64,000 nt of DNA from an uncultured bacterium (GCA_947651225.1 CANSYK010000006.1:1-64000); one strand, 5' to 3'. Shown: positions 34,014 to 43,762, numbered from the stretch's first letter. Made by a program: numbers and translations. Notes: generated by a model not told the origin, from the sequence alone.

Positions 34014-35744
34014 ATGATTGAAAAGGTAAGAAATTATATAAAAAAGAATGGTTTGAAAATATTATGGATTGTTTATGTAGGCGCCAGTATTATTTTTACG
34101 ATGTGGTTTGCGGACAGGCTTTTTGTTCAGGACTATGATTCCATATCAAATTGTCTTTTGCTGAATGATCATTGGGATATTACATTTTGTAAGACTGTCA
34201 GCGAGGATGTTTCACTGGATGATTTTTCTTTTGATCGGGTAGTGACAGGCGATCGGATTGTAATGAAGAGAAAGCTTCCAAAAAAATGGAGTATGGAAGA
34301 GGGGGTGCTGCGTCTTAATATCAGGCATTCGGCAGTCAAGATGTTTATTGGCGATAATCTGGTCTATGAATATGGTTTTGACAGAATAGAGCAGAATGAA
34401 ACAGTGGGAAGTGGATACCTTTTTATTAATTTTCCAGAAGAATACAAAGGGAAAAATCTGCGGCTGGAACTGTTGGTTTCAGAAGATGAAGTGTTTACGA
34501 GGCTTGATGACATAAAGGTTTATGAATGGGAAAATGCGTATAGAGTGCTTTTTACAGAAAACAGGATTCCGATGTTTGTTGGAGTATTTTTACTGATTTT
34601 TGGTCTTTCTACATTAGTAATTACTACATTTGCTATGGCGGTTTCCAGTAAATATGCCAGGATTTTTTGTATTTCTGCATTTTCTATCTGCATGGGACTG
34701 TGGACATTGTGCAATTATGATATTATATTGATTTTTTCCATTCCATTGTATTCAAAGTCGTTGTTGGAATATCTGTCCCTTTACCTGGTTCCCATACCGC
34801 TTTTGGTATATATATATGATAATGTAAAGAATTTGAATAACAGTGTGATAAAGTCCGTTTTTCAGGCGCTTTTTACTGTTCAGGTAGTGTTTGACATAGT
34901 GGTTATTGGGCTGCATACAAAAGACATCGTGCATTGTGTTGCTGTCTTGAAATATTTGCAGGTACTTCTTGTCTGTCATCTGGTTTTCTTTACTATTGTA
35001 GTACTTATGAGTTTACGGACAAGGAATGTCCTCAACCGCCTTTATCTGGCAGGGATGTTAGTTATGGTTGGCTGCGTTGGTTATGATTTATACAGTTATT
35101 ACATGGAGCGTTATAAGGGGGTGCTTGTTTCTAAGCTGAAGGGAATGTCTGCGCTTGGCATGATGGTGTTTGTCTTTATCTTAATTATTGAATTTTATAT
35201 GAAGCTTTCTCATAAAATGCTGCAGGAGGCAGAAAGAAATTCGCTGATTAAGAGTGCGTATACAGACGAGCTTACACAGTTATATAACCGTAGATACTGT
35301 TCAGAACATATGCAGCAGATTAATGAAGATCGAAGTGCGGAATATACGATTGTTTGCTTTGATTTGAATAATCTGAAGGTTGTCAATGATACATTAGGCC
35401 ATGCGCAGGGTGATATTCTGATTAAAAGCGCTGCAGAGGTAATAGAAAAAACATTTGGAAAACTGGGCGTTGTAGGACGAATGGGAGGCGATGAGTTTAT
35501 TGCTATTTTGAAAAATTCCCGTAGGGAGAGGATAGAAACACTTTTAAAACAGTTTCAGCAAAATATTGATAAAAAAAATCAGAATGTACCTGATTTAAAC
35601 CTGGCAATTGCTTTTGGCTGTGCTTCCAGTTATGAGACAGGAGAAAAGGAAGTTGAAAAGCTTTATCAGGAAGCGGATGACAGAATGTATGAAAACAAGC
35701 AGCAGTATAAAAAAGAACACCCAGATGTAAGAGGAAGGCAATAG
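34014..35744 (+). CDS. Membrane-bound diguanylate cyclase (7TM-type sensor plus GGDEF)
   Basis: A 576-residue protein that should make cyclic di-GMP. One helix (about 14-33) leads to an extracellular beta-rich region (about 40-180, with LRLNIRHSAVKMFIGDNLVYEYGF). A block of about seven helices (about 185-395) follows, resembling 7TMR-DISM receptors. The GGDEF domain (about 425-570) is intact: DELTQLYNRRYCSEHM, FDLNNLKVVNDTLGHAQGD and GRMGGDEFIAIL. There is no RxxD inhibitory site five residues before GGDEF. The start is uncertain: ATG 34014 has only a weak site, while ATG 33954 lacks one and adds 20 basic residues. Confidence 0.87.
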   Translation: MIEKVRNYIKKNGLKILWIVYVGASIIFTMWFADRLFVQDYDSISNCLLLNDHWDITFCKTVSEDVSLDDFSFDRVVTGDRIVMKRKLPKKWSMEEGVLRLNIRHSAVKMFIGDNLVYEYGFDRIEQNETVGSGYLFINFPEEYKGKNLRLELLVSEDEVFTRLDDIKVYEWENAYRVLFTENRIPMFVGVFLLIFGLSTLVITTFAMAVSSKYARIFCISAFSICMGLWTLCNYDIILIFSIPLYSKSLLEYLSLYLVPIPLLVYIYDNVKNLNNSVIKSVFQALFTVQVVFDIVVIGLHTKDIVHCVAVLKYLQVLLVCHLVFFTIVVLMSLRTRNVLNRLYLAGMLVMVGCVGYDLYSYYMERYKGVLVSKLKGMSALGMMVFVFILIIEFYMKLSHKMLQEAERNSLIKSAYTDELTQLYNRRYCSEHMQQINEDRSAEYTIVCFDLNNLKVVNDTLGHAQGDILIKSAAEVIEKTFGKLGVVGRMGGDEFIAILKNSRRERIETLLKQFQQNIDKKNQNVPDLNLAIAFGCASSYETGEKEVEKLYQEADDRMYENKQQYKKEHPDVRGRQ

Positions 35745-35772
35745 GGGGGTGTTACTTTTCTAAATGCAATTT

Positions 35773-36807
35773 TTATATTTTTTTTGCAACAAAGGAAACC
35801 CATTCACCCATGGTGTTTGTTTCCAGAATCTGGAAGTTATTTTTTATAAGAGCCTGTTTTACTTCATCTTCTTTTTGTGTAAGGATTCCAGAGGAGATGA
35901 AAAGTCCATTTTTGTTGATAAAATCACCAATATAATCGGATAAAGGAACAATGACATCTGCTAAAATATTTGCAACGGCGATATGAAAAGTGCCGTTGTA
36001 TTTTTCTTTTACAGCAGCAGCTTCTTCCAAAATATTGGATTGTATTGCGGTAATGCGGCTGTTATCAATCTGGTTTTTGGCAGCATTTTCTAAAGTACCT
36101 TCTACAGCAGAAGGATCAATGTCCAGACAGAAAGCAGATTTCGCACCGCATAAAAGGGCAGCGATTGCCAGAATCCCACTTCCGCATCCTGCGTCAAGAA
36201 TCCGGGTTTCTGCGGTGATATACTTTCGCAGAGAAAGAAGACAGAGTTTTGTGGTTTCATGGATTCCTGTTCCAAAGGCAGTGCCGGGGTCAATTTCGAT
36301 AACGATATCCGATGGACGGACAGAGGCAGGCAGTTCCTCCCAGGTTGGTTTTACCAGAATGCCCTCGGCAACATAAAATGGTTTGAAGTTTTCTTTCCAC
36401 TTGTCTTTCCAGAGGGAATCATCTTGAATACAATAAGTGATTTCGGGAATCTGAATCGGGAAAAATTGCTGCATTGCTTTGATTTTTTCCTGAATCTGCT
36501 GAATCAGTTCATCAGGGGAGCAGCCTGCAAAGCTATCTGGTATATCCATGTCACGGAGAGAGGAACCCGTGCTGTAGTACTCTTTTACATCATTGCCAGG
36601 AGCTTCTGTGTAGAAAGTCAATACAGAGCGGCCGTCGTCTGGGCCTAAATCTGCAGGTATATTGGTGTACATCTGTTTCTCTTCTTTTGCGGAAAGCGGA
36701 ACATGGTCGGAAATTTCATATCCTGTGATGCCGCATTCGCACAGGATTTCTCCAATAACGTCTGCGTCTTTTGTTGTTGTGTGAATATCGTATTTAATCC
36801 ATTTCAT
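35773..36807 (-). CDS. prmA: Ribosomal protein L11 methyltransferase (PrmA)
   Basis: A 344-residue SAM-dependent methyltransferase that trimethylates L11. The N-terminal L11-binding domain (MKWIKYDIHTTTKDADVIGEILCECGITGYEI) is somewhat longer than usual for Firmicutes (about 315). The core has LVKPTWEELP, IDPGTAFGTGIHETTKLCL, the SAM loop ILDAGCGSGILAIAALLCGA, LDIDPSAVEGTLENA and the VANILADVIVPL motif. It is transcribed convergently with the cyclase gene and divergently from recJ. Confidence 0.94.
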   Translation of the reverse strand: MKWIKYDIHTTTKDADVIGEILCECGITGYEISDHVPLSAKEEKQMYTNIPADLGPDDGRSVLTFYTEAPGNDVKEYYSTGSSLRDMDIPDSFAGCSPDELIQQIQEKIKAMQQFFPIQIPEITYCIQDDSLWKDKWKENFKPFYVAEGILVKPTWEELPASVRPSDIVIEIDPGTAFGTGIHETTKLCLLSLRKYITAETRILDAGCGSGILAIAALLCGAKSAFCLDIDPSAVEGTLENAAKNQIDNSRITAIQSNILEEAAAVKEKYNGTFHIAVANILADVIVPLSDYIGDFINKNGLFISSGILTQKEDEVKQALIKNNFQILETNTMGEWVSFVAKKI

Positions 36808-36909
36808 GTATCATTTTTAGGAACTTAAAATGCAAACCATATATAAGCAGTCTAAAATTATTTTTAAAACGTTCCTTATTCCTTTCTTAGTATGATAGAA
36901 ATATTGGTA

Positions 36910-36938
36910 TTGACATAAATCTGACTTTAGATTATATT
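36910..36938 (+). promoter_or_regulatory. Sigma-A promoter of recJ
   Basis: TTGACA at 36910-36915, a 17-bp spacer and TATATT at 36933-36938, about 53 bp before the recJ start. Confidence 0.65.
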
Positions 36939-36991
36939 ATATCACATATTAACATATGTAACAAGTAAAAAATGAAAAAGAGGAACTTAAA

Positions 36992-38725
36992 GTGAAACAA
37001 TGGATAACAAAAAAATATCAGGCAGATTTTAGTAAAATTGCACAAAGGTATCAGATTTCAGAAATATTAGCGGAGCTTCTGGTGAAAAGAGGAATTTTTG
37101 ACTGGAACTCGATGGATACATATCTCTTTCCAGAAAAAAGCGCAATGCATGACGCAACATTGATGAAAGGGTTAGAAGAATCTGCCAGGATATTGGAACG
37201 AAAAATTCAGGAAGGAATGAAAATAAAAATTATAGGCGATTATGATGTAGATGGGGTGATGTCTGCCTATATTTTATATCACGGAATTAGCCTGCTTGGA
37301 GGAAAGGCGGGCTACAGGATTCCACACCGTGTCCATGATGGATATGGAATGCGGGATTATATGGCACAGGAAGCGTATGAAGAAGGGTATGATACAATTC
37401 TGACCTGTGACAACGGGATTTCGGCGGTTTCAGCGGTAAAGAAAGCGAAAGAGCTTGGTTTGACTGTGATTATTACAGACCACCATGAGGTTCCGAAAAA
37501 TGAAAAGATAGAAGAACTTCCGCCAGCAGATGTTGTTGTGAATCCAAAACAGAAAGAATGCAAGTATCCTTTTTCTGAACTTTGTGGGGCAGGGATTGCC
37601 TATAAATTAATGTCATATTTGTTTCAGAAAAATGGAAGGACGGATTGTGAAGAAGAATTATTGCCTTTTGCGGCTATTGCAACAGTTTGTGACGTTGTGC
37701 CCCTGCTAGATGAAAACAGGATTCTTGTAAAAAGTGGATTGGAGTATTTGAACCATTGCAAAAATACAGGAATGCATTCGTTAATCGAAGCACTGCAGTT
37801 TAGGGAGGAAATCAATTCTGGTGATTTGGGGTTTCGGATTGGTCCCTGTATTAATGCGGCGGGGAGATTGGGAGATGCGGTAAGAGGGTTGGAGCTTTTG
37901 CTGGAAGCGGAGCCAAAAGAGGCAGAGAAAAAAGCACAGGAGTTAGTTGCGCTGAATGAGGAGCGGAAGGACTATACAGCAGCGGCAACAAAACGTGCTG
38001 TGGAGCTGATCGAGAAGCAGGAACTTTTAAAAAAGCCTGTTCTTGTAGTATTCGTTGAGGACTGCCACGAAAGTGTGGCGGGAATTGTATCAGGAAGGAT
38101 TCGGGAAAAATATTATCGACCAACATTGATTGTCACAAAAAGCAGCAATGGTTTGAAAGGATCAGCACGTTCTATTCCCGGATATCACATCCAGAAAGAA
38201 CTAAGTAAGTGCAAAGAGCTTTTGACAGAATATGGCGGCCATGCAATGGCGGCCGGGTTTTCGCTTCCAGAGGAAAATCTGGCTGTATTTGACGCAGCCT
38301 TACAGAAAAATTGCATATTGACAGATTCAGAGCTTACAGAAAAAATATTTTTTGACAGGGAAGTACCGCTTGCTGAAATGACAGAAATGGTAGTCAGGCA
38401 GTTGGAGTATATGGAGCCTTTTGGTGAGGGGAACGAAAGGCCGGTTTTTGCCAAAAGAGGAGTTTTTGTGGAAACACTGTCACTTTGTGGGAAAGAAAAT
38501 CAGATTGCGCGTCTGCAGTTAAGGGATGGGGTGAGGCTTTACTATGCTGTGGATTTTCAGTGTGAACTTCATTTGGGAGAGGGAATCCGCAGCCGTTATG
38601 GGGAAGCTGCCTGGGAACAAATGAAGGCAGGCCAGGCGGTTGGTTATGAGGTGGATATCCTGTATCAGCCGGAAATTAACAAGATGTTTGGAAATGTGGA
38701 GTTTCGGCTAGTTGACTGCCGCTAA
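36992..38725 (+). CDS. recJ: Single-stranded-DNA-specific exonuclease RecJ
   Basis: A 577-residue DHH-family 5'-3' exonuclease used in recombination and repair. Catalytic motifs: IIGDYDVDGVMSAYILYHG (motif I), LTCDNGISAV, ITDHHEVP (the DHH), PFSELCGAGIAYKL and ATVCDVVPL. The DHHA1 part has SGRIREKYYRPTLIVT and GGHAMAAGFSL, and a C-terminal OB-like domain closes the protein. The GTG start fits GAGG upstream and the known N-terminus. Length is normal for the short Firmicute form. Confidence 0.94.
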   Translation: MKQWITKKYQADFSKIAQRYQISEILAELLVKRGIFDWNSMDTYLFPEKSAMHDATLMKGLEESARILERKIQEGMKIKIIGDYDVDGVMSAYILYHGISLLGGKAGYRIPHRVHDGYGMRDYMAQEAYEEGYDTILTCDNGISAVSAVKKAKELGLTVIITDHHEVPKNEKIEELPPADVVVNPKQKECKYPFSELCGAGIAYKLMSYLFQKNGRTDCEEELLPFAAIATVCDVVPLLDENRILVKSGLEYLNHCKNTGMHSLIEALQFREEINSGDLGFRIGPCINAAGRLGDAVRGLELLLEAEPKEAEKKAQELVALNEERKDYTAAATKRAVELIEKQELLKKPVLVVFVEDCHESVAGIVSGRIREKYYRPTLIVTKSSNGLKGSARSIPGYHIQKELSKCKELLTEYGGHAMAAGFSLPEENLAVFDAALQKNCILTDSELTEKIFFDREVPLAEMTEMVVRQLEYMEPFGEGNERPVFAKRGVFVETLSLCGKENQIARLQLRDGVRLYYAVDFQCELHLGEGIRSRYGEAAWEQMKAGQAVGYEVDILYQPEINKMFGNVEFRLVDCR

Positions 38726-39069
38726 GGAACTGTAAATAACAAGTTGGTTTTGACAGTTCTTAAGTATTGTGATATGATAATAAAGAATTGTCTGTAAATG
38801 ATTTCGCATAGTATAGTAAACGCATAAAATACATGCGTTAACTATAATGGATGCGCACGGATACACATAGGAAGTTATGCTGCTTTGCAGCGTGTATCCG
38901 GCGCTGTAAACGAAGCAAAACGCAAGCGTTTTTTTCGTTTACTATAATTTAAAGCATTTATGGACAGTTTGTAAAAAACCTGGGGTTAAGGATACAATGT
39001 GCGGTGTGCAGGTGGTAAGAGTTGATTTCGGATAGATCCTGACACATTCTGGCACAAATGGAGGGAAAT
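38726..39069. repeat. Intergenic palindrome cluster, including 35-bp palindrome copy 2
   Basis: A 344-bp gene-free gap. 38812-38846 is the 35-bp palindrome (TATAGTAAACGCAT...). Behind it GGATACAC/GTGTATCC forms a hairpin (38856-38899), and GTAAACGAAGCAAAACGC pairs with GCGTTTTTTTCGTTTAC (38907-38943). These look like nested insertions of related hairpins. A GGAACTG half motif directly follows the recJ stop. Confidence 0.75.
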
Positions 39070-39681
39070 ATGTCAAACGTAACATTAGATGCAGAAACAT
39101 TATATTATCAGTATATGATTAATCATAATCCAACCAGCACGATGCTGAATGCAATATCTGGCAACCCGTCAGACGACAGCAGTTTGGGGCTGATTGGTTC
39201 TTTAGGTACTCTAAATTCTTTGGGAGCGTTGAATTCTCTGGGGATATCAGGGGTATCAGGATTGTCTGGAGCTCTGGGATCTTTGGATTCTTCCAGTTCT
39301 ATAAGCTTTGCCAATATTTTGGATCAGTATGTATCGGCGGCTAAAACAACGGCATATACAGAGTCTATAGAGGCGGCAGAAATGGCAGACAAGCTTTCTT
39401 CTGTATTAGAAGAAGCGGCGCAGACAGAGGACACCTCTTCTTTAACTTATAAAACGGTTCAGGAATTATATGAATATTTTTCTGAGAAAGTATCAGCAAG
39501 GGCGGCTTCACTGATGGGAAGCACAACAGGGAATACTAGTACAGCGGCTTCTTCGTCTGCAAGTGCAGCGTCTTCCGTTGAACAAATGAATCAGGCAGCG
39601 ATGAATGGACAGGAGTTTGCGTTTTCTGAAATGGATGATATGGTAGATGCGGCTTTTGAGGAGCATATGCCATTATCATAA
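39070..39681 (+). CDS. Unknown Gly/Ser/Leu-rich protein
   Basis: A 203-residue protein without a signal peptide or membrane helix. An N-terminal segment (SNVTLDAETLYYQYMINHNPTS) is followed by an irregular repeat of LGSLGTLNSLGALNSLG type (about 42-80). A helical region comes next (SFANILDQYVSAAKTTAYTESIEAAEMADKLSSVLEEA), then a Ser/Ala/Thr-rich linker and an acidic C-terminus. The ATG at 39070 follows GGAGGG; the frame from 39058 would swallow that site. The terminator is strong. The family was not recognised; a tie to the flagellar genes downstream is possible but unsupported. Confidence 0.7.
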   Translation: MSNVTLDAETLYYQYMINHNPTSTMLNAISGNPSDDSSLGLIGSLGTLNSLGALNSLGISGVSGLSGALGSLDSSSSISFANILDQYVSAAKTTAYTESIEAAEMADKLSSVLEEAAQTEDTSSLTYKTVQELYEYFSEKVSARAASLMGSTTGNTSTAASSSASAASSVEQMNQAAMNGQEFAFSEMDDMVDAAFEEHMPLS

Positions 39682-39697
39682 ATTGCGTGTGATAAAC

Positions 39698-39741
39698 TTT
39701 ATAAAAAAGTGCATCCGTAAATGGATGCACTTTTTTATAAA
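39698..39741. terminator. Bidirectional terminator
   Basis: TTTATAAAAAAGTGCATCC pairs with GGATGCACTTTTTTATAAA around a short loop, between two convergent genes. Confidence 0.9.
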
Positions 39742-39751
39742 GAACGGTAAA

Positions 39752-40225
39752 TCAATTAAAATCCAGAGAGCGAAGTTCCATATAATAGGAATGGATTTTA
39801 TGGCGGATAATGGCTGTGCTGATGATCCGGCACAGCAGATAGAGTAGTAAAAGGATTCCTGGTGCCAGATGAAGATAGACGGCAATGGAACCTGATATGA
39901 AAAATTGCCATGAAGCCAGCAAAAAAACGGCAATACGTCCCATAGCCTGCTCTACAGAAAGATGAATAGGAGTATAGTGAAATTTTTTTGCATAGGAGCT
40001 TAAAATTGGTGGAGCTGCTGTTTTTTTGCTTTCCAGTATATTGGAGAGCAGCCATGGGACAAGGAAAAAAAAGACAAAAAGATAGACGGAAACAGGGGGG
40101 AGTGGCGCAATCAGAAGAAAAAGGCCGCCAAGAAGCAGAATTCTGCCGCATAGTAAGCCCGCATGTTTGCTGATATTTCGTTGTTCTCTCATAATTTGTT
40201 CTCTGGATATCGTTGTTGTACGCAT
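39752..40225 (-). CDS. Small polytopic membrane protein of unknown function
   Basis: A 157-residue protein with about four hydrophobic segments (about 24-42, 46-62, 98-118, 120-140) and a basic N-terminus (MRTTTISREQIMREQRNISKH). No family motif was recognised. GAGG stands before the ATG. It is convergent with the preceding unknown gene and divergent from mbl. Confidence 0.65.
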   Translation of the reverse strand: MRTTTISREQIMREQRNISKHAGLLCGRILLLGGLFLLIAPLPPVSVYLFVFFFLVPWLLSNILESKKTAAPPILSSYAKKFHYTPIHLSVEQAMGRIAVFLLASWQFFISGSIAVYLHLAPGILLLLYLLCRIISTAIIRHKIHSYYMELRSLDFN

Positions 40226-40448
40226 AGTTCCTCATTTCTATAGAAAAGATATTGTTACATGGAACTTATTATATCTTATGTTTGGAATCATGGCAAGTGC
40301 CGTGAATAGTAATGATTTCCAAAAAATGTAAATAATGACTTTTCTATTTTGACAAAATGGTATATAATAAAAAAGAATATGTTTAATTAGAGTTACATTG
40401 GGAGAAAATAGAAAGATAAGATGCGTAGTGAAAGGAGAAAACGGATTC

Positions 40449-41444
40449 ATGAATGGCAGTGAGATTGGAATTGATCTTGGTACAGCGAATGTACTTGTAT
40501 ATATAAAGGGAAAAGGGGTTGTTTTAAGAGAGCCCTCTGTTGTGGCGTTTGACCGTGATACAAATAAAATCAAGGCGATTGGAGAGGATGCACGCCTGAT
40601 GCTTGGGCGTACTCCGGGAAATATCGTGGCGATCCGTCCGTTGCGCCAGGGTGTTATTTCGGATTATACTGTTACAGAAAAGATGCTTCGCTATTTTATC
40701 CAGAAATCTTGTGGAAAGTCACGTTTTCGGAAACCGCGGATTAGTGTCTGTGTGCCGAGTGGTGTAACAGAAGTAGAGAAAAAGGCGGTAGAAGACGCAA
40801 CTTATGAGGCTGGCGCACGTGAAGTGGCAATTATTGAGGAGCCGATTGCTGCTGCAATTGGCGCAGGCATTGATATTGCAAGGCCTTGTGGAAATATGAT
40901 TGTCGATATAGGAGGCGGTACGGCAGATATTGCCGTAATTTCTCTGGGCGGCACGGTTGTCAGTACTTCTATCAAGGTGGCAGGTGATAATTTTGATGAA
41001 GCGATTGTACGCTATATGAGAAAGACGCATAATCTGCTGATTGGCGAGAGGACAGCAGAAGAGATTAAGATTAACATTGGTTCAGCATATCAGCGTCCAG
41101 AACTAGTTTCCATGGATGTCCGCGGCCGTAATCTTGTCACAGGACTGCCAAAGACGATTACAGTAACTTCAGATGAAACATTAGAAGCGTTACGGGAAAT
41201 TACTTCCCAGATTGTAGAAGCAGTACACAGCGTTTTGGAAAAAACGCCGCCAGAGCTTGCTGCCGATGTTGCGGACAGAGGAATTGTATTGACTGGAGGA
41301 GGAAGCCTTTTATATGGACTGGAAGAACTGATTGAAGAAAAGACAGGGATTACTACCATGACAGCCGAGGACCCGATGACAGCAGTTGCGGTAGGAACTG
41401 GAATGTTTGTTGATTTCCTGGCGGGTAAGAGAGATGATAATTAA
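40449..41444 (+). CDS. mbl: MreB/Mbl-type rod-shape-determining actin homologue
   Basis: A 331-residue bacterial actin that guides cell-wall synthesis along the cylinder. ATPase motifs: EIGIDLGTANVLVYIKGKGVV (phosphate 1), VPSGVTEVEKKAVEDATYEAGA, IVDIGGGTADIAVISLGG (phosphate 2) and VLTGGGSLLYGLEELI (adenosine). Its place directly before two flagellar rod genes matches mbl-flhO-flhP of Bacillus, hence mbl rather than mreB, although mreC/mreD are absent. The start at 40449 follows AAAGGAG by 11 bases; the longer frame from 40398 adds residues not found in MreB. Confidence 0.92.
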   Translation: MNGSEIGIDLGTANVLVYIKGKGVVLREPSVVAFDRDTNKIKAIGEDARLMLGRTPGNIVAIRPLRQGVISDYTVTEKMLRYFIQKSCGKSRFRKPRISVCVPSGVTEVEKKAVEDATYEAGAREVAIIEEPIAAAIGAGIDIARPCGNMIVDIGGGTADIAVISLGGTVVSTSIKVAGDNFDEAIVRYMRKTHNLLIGERTAEEIKINIGSAYQRPELVSMDVRGRNLVTGLPKTITVTSDETLEALREITSQIVEAVHSVLEKTPPELAADVADRGIVLTGGGSLLYGLEELIEEKTGITTMTAEDPMTAVAVGTGMFVDFLAGKRDDN

Positions 41445-41623
41445 AAGGAAAAGAAGAGGGTTCCATGATTTTCCAGAGAAAAAGGATTAAGAAATTTTAG
41501 AGTTCAGACGATATATAACAATATAGTATGCTGTTGTCAGGAATTGTGCCAAAATCGGCATATTACTGTACGAAGCGGAAAGAGGGTACTGCTGTAAGGC
41601 GGCAGCCGGAAAGGGGAACATCG

Positions 41624-42397
41624 ATGATAAGAGGTTTATATACGGCATATACTGGCATGATTAATGAGCAGAAGAGATTGGATATTATCAGTAATAACCT
41701 TGCAAATTCTGCAACAATTGGCTATAAGGAAGAGAATGTTACAAGCCGTTCTTTCAAAGATTATATGATGGTTAAAATTCGTGATGGTTCCAATGCGTTT
41801 ATTGACGAGCCAATCGGAAAAGTCAATCCTGGTGTAAAAATCGGAGAGACCTATATGGATTGGGGGCAGGGTTCGTTGCGTGAGACAGGAAACACATATG
41901 ATCTTGCACTTGAGGGAAATGGCTTTTTTACCATGCGTGTAACAGATACGAATGGTAACAGCACGATTAAATATACAAGGTGTGGTACATTTAAGTGTAC
42001 GAAAGATGGATTTATTGTAGATGCGGAAGGAAATCATCTGCAGGGAAGCGGTGGGGATATACAGGTACCTGTGGATGCAAATGAAATTGTAATCCGGGAA
42101 GACGGTTCTATTTTTGCAGATGGTTCTTATGTTGATCGCATTCAGATTACTGATTTTGAAGATTATGATTACTTAGAGTTATATGGAGATAACATGTATA
42201 ATGCAGTAGACGGAGCTACACCAATCAATTCAACAGCAGTAATTGAACAGGGATTTACAGAGCAGTCCAATGTAAACGTAATTTCAGAGATGGTTTCTAT
42301 GATTACGATTACAAGGGCATATGAGGCAGGGCAGAAGATGATTCGCACACAGGATTCGCTGTTAGAGTCTTCTGTAACGCAGGTTGGTAAAGTTTGA
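41624..42397 (+). CDS. flhO: Flagellar hook-basal body rod protein (FlgF/FlgG family, FlhO-like)
   Basis: A 257-residue axial protein of the flagellar rod. The N-terminal rod motif MIRGLYTAYTGMINEQKRLDIISNNLANSATIGYKEE and the C-terminal coiled coil VNVISEMVSMITITRAYEAGQKMIRTQDSLLESSVTQVGKV are both typical. The middle has ALEGNGFFTMRV. The ATG at 41624 follows AAGGGG. The longer frame from 41528 adds an unlikely Lys/Arg lead. It sits 59 bp before a second rod gene, as flhO before flhP. FlgF and FlgG cannot be told apart by eye. Confidence 0.9.
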   Translation: MIRGLYTAYTGMINEQKRLDIISNNLANSATIGYKEENVTSRSFKDYMMVKIRDGSNAFIDEPIGKVNPGVKIGETYMDWGQGSLRETGNTYDLALEGNGFFTMRVTDTNGNSTIKYTRCGTFKCTKDGFIVDAEGNHLQGSGGDIQVPVDANEIVIREDGSIFADGSYVDRIQITDFEDYDYLELYGDNMYNAVDGATPINSTAVIEQGFTEQSNVNVISEMVSMITITRAYEAGQKMIRTQDSLLESSVTQVGKV

Positions 42398-42456
42398 TGT
42401 AACATAGCAATGTAGTTTCGTTTCCTGAAAATAGGGGACAGATAGGAGTATGCATT

Positions 42457-43275
42457 ATGATGAGAGCGCTTTGGACGGCTGCATCGGGTATGAAGTCCCA
42501 GCAGACCTCCTTGGACAATATTTCAAATAATTTGGCAAATATTAATACAACAGGTTATAAAAAGGAAAGACTTGAGTTTCAGTCACTTTTATACCAGACA
42601 CTTCAGGGGACTACAACAGACCATGAAGGAAATCCAAAGCCGATTGGAGCACAGGTGGGTCTTGGTGTCAAAGTTGCTGCGATTTCTACGGAGTTTCATC
42701 AGGGAATTCCTGAAGAAAGTTCTGGAGACTTTGATTTCTTTATCGAAGGAGACGGTTTATTTATGGTTGGCATGCCGGATGGCACTACCGCATATACCCG
42801 TAATGGCCATTTTATTATGGCAATTAATACGGAGGGCGGTCTTACGCTGACGACAACAGATGGATATGCGATTTTGGATATGAATGGAAATCCAATTACC
42901 TTTCCACAGGGACTGGATGCAACAAAATTGACTTTTGATCAACGTGGAAATATCTTTTATACAGAACAGAATGGTACAACAGCAAATCTTGGGATTCGAA
43001 TTGGTTTGGCGCAGTTTAACAATCCATCTGGCTTGACAAAGATTGGAAACAGTTATTTTGCGGAATCTGACGCATCTGGCGTACCAAGGATTGAGGGGCA
43101 GGATGCCGTGTTAAAGGAGAGCAGGCTTGTGAAAGGCTATCTGGAAGCTTCTTCTGTACAGGCGGTTGATGAGATGGTTGACATGATTGTTACACAGCGT
43201 GCATATGAGATGAACTCCAAAGCGATTCAGGCGTCCGATGAGATGTTGCAGCAGGCGAACAATCTCAGGTCATAG
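42457..43275 (+). CDS. flhP: Flagellar hook-basal body rod protein (FlgG family, FlhP-like)
   Basis: A 272-residue rod protein. It opens with MMRALWTAASGMKSQQTSLDNISNNLANINTTGYKKERLEFQSLLYQ, typical of FlgG. The core has IEGDGLFMVGMPDGTTAYTRNGHF, and it ends with LEASSVQAVDEMVDMIVTQRAYEMNSKAIQASDEMLQQANNLRS, the FlgG signature. AGGAG stands eight bases before the ATG. It follows the FlhO-like gene and precedes a rod-binding protein, making a small basal-body unit. Confidence 0.92.
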   Translation: MMRALWTAASGMKSQQTSLDNISNNLANINTTGYKKERLEFQSLLYQTLQGTTTDHEGNPKPIGAQVGLGVKVAAISTEFHQGIPEESSGDFDFFIEGDGLFMVGMPDGTTAYTRNGHFIMAINTEGGLTLTTTDGYAILDMNGNPITFPQGLDATKLTFDQRGNIFYTEQNGTTANLGIRIGLAQFNNPSGLTKIGNSYFAESDASGVPRIEGQDAVLKESRLVKGYLEASSVQAVDEMVDMIVTQRAYEMNSKAIQASDEMLQQANNLRS

Positions 43276-43335
43276 TAATTCTTAAGGCATGATAGATAAG
43301 CGGTTCTTGATGTTTGGAAAGGATAAGGTGATTGC

Positions 43336-43674
43336 ATGAGTTCTATTTTAGATACATCAACTTTGTATAGTACATATGGTCAGTCAGTCCGCAGTACGAC
43401 TGCATCGTCTTTAGAAGGGACGCTGGGAAATGTAAATGACACCACTTCGGATGATGATCTGATGAGTGTATGTAAGAATTTTGAAGCTTATTTCGTACAG
43501 AAGATTATCGAAGAGGCGAGAAAGACGATTTCGCAGGAAGACGAAGAAGAGCAGGGCGAATATATGAAGTATTTTGGCGATATACAGAATGAGATGTATG
43601 CCAACATGATTGCGGACAGTGGATCAATAGGATTGGCTCAACAGTTGTATGATTCAATGAAAACTTCATTATAA
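43336..43674 (+). CDS. Rod-binding protein (FlgJ N-terminal type)
   Basis: A 112-residue protein with the rod-binding domain known from FlgJ: CKNFEAYFVQKIIEEARKTI, then EYMKYFGDIQNEMYANMIADSGSIGLAQQLYDSM. The muramidase half of proteobacterial FlgJ is absent, as usual in Firmicutes. It would help rod assembly through the wall. It follows the FlhP-like gene by 60 bp, and a terminator follows. Confidence 0.85.
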   Translation: MSSILDTSTLYSTYGQSVRSTTASSLEGTLGNVNDTTSDDDLMSVCKNFEAYFVQKIIEEARKTISQEDEEEQGEYMKYFGDIQNEMYANMIADSGSIGLAQQLYDSMKTSL

Positions 43675-43684
43675 AGAACATTTC

Positions 43685-43704
43685 AGGGAGCTGTAAGGCT
43701 CCCT
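43685..43704 (+). terminator. Terminator of the flagellar rod unit
   Basis: AGGGAGC pairs with GCTCCCT with a 6-nt loop, followed by TGTTTTG. Confidence 0.7.
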
Positions 43705-43762
43705 TGTTTTGTTACAATAATAATGCATTTGAGCCGCAAAAGATGCGGCATGAAGGATTAAT

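Noticed and set aside
40322-40448. TTGACA...TATAAT upstream of mbl as a promoter
   Set aside because: The two boxes are only 8 bp apart, too close for sigma-A; the real -35 is unclear.
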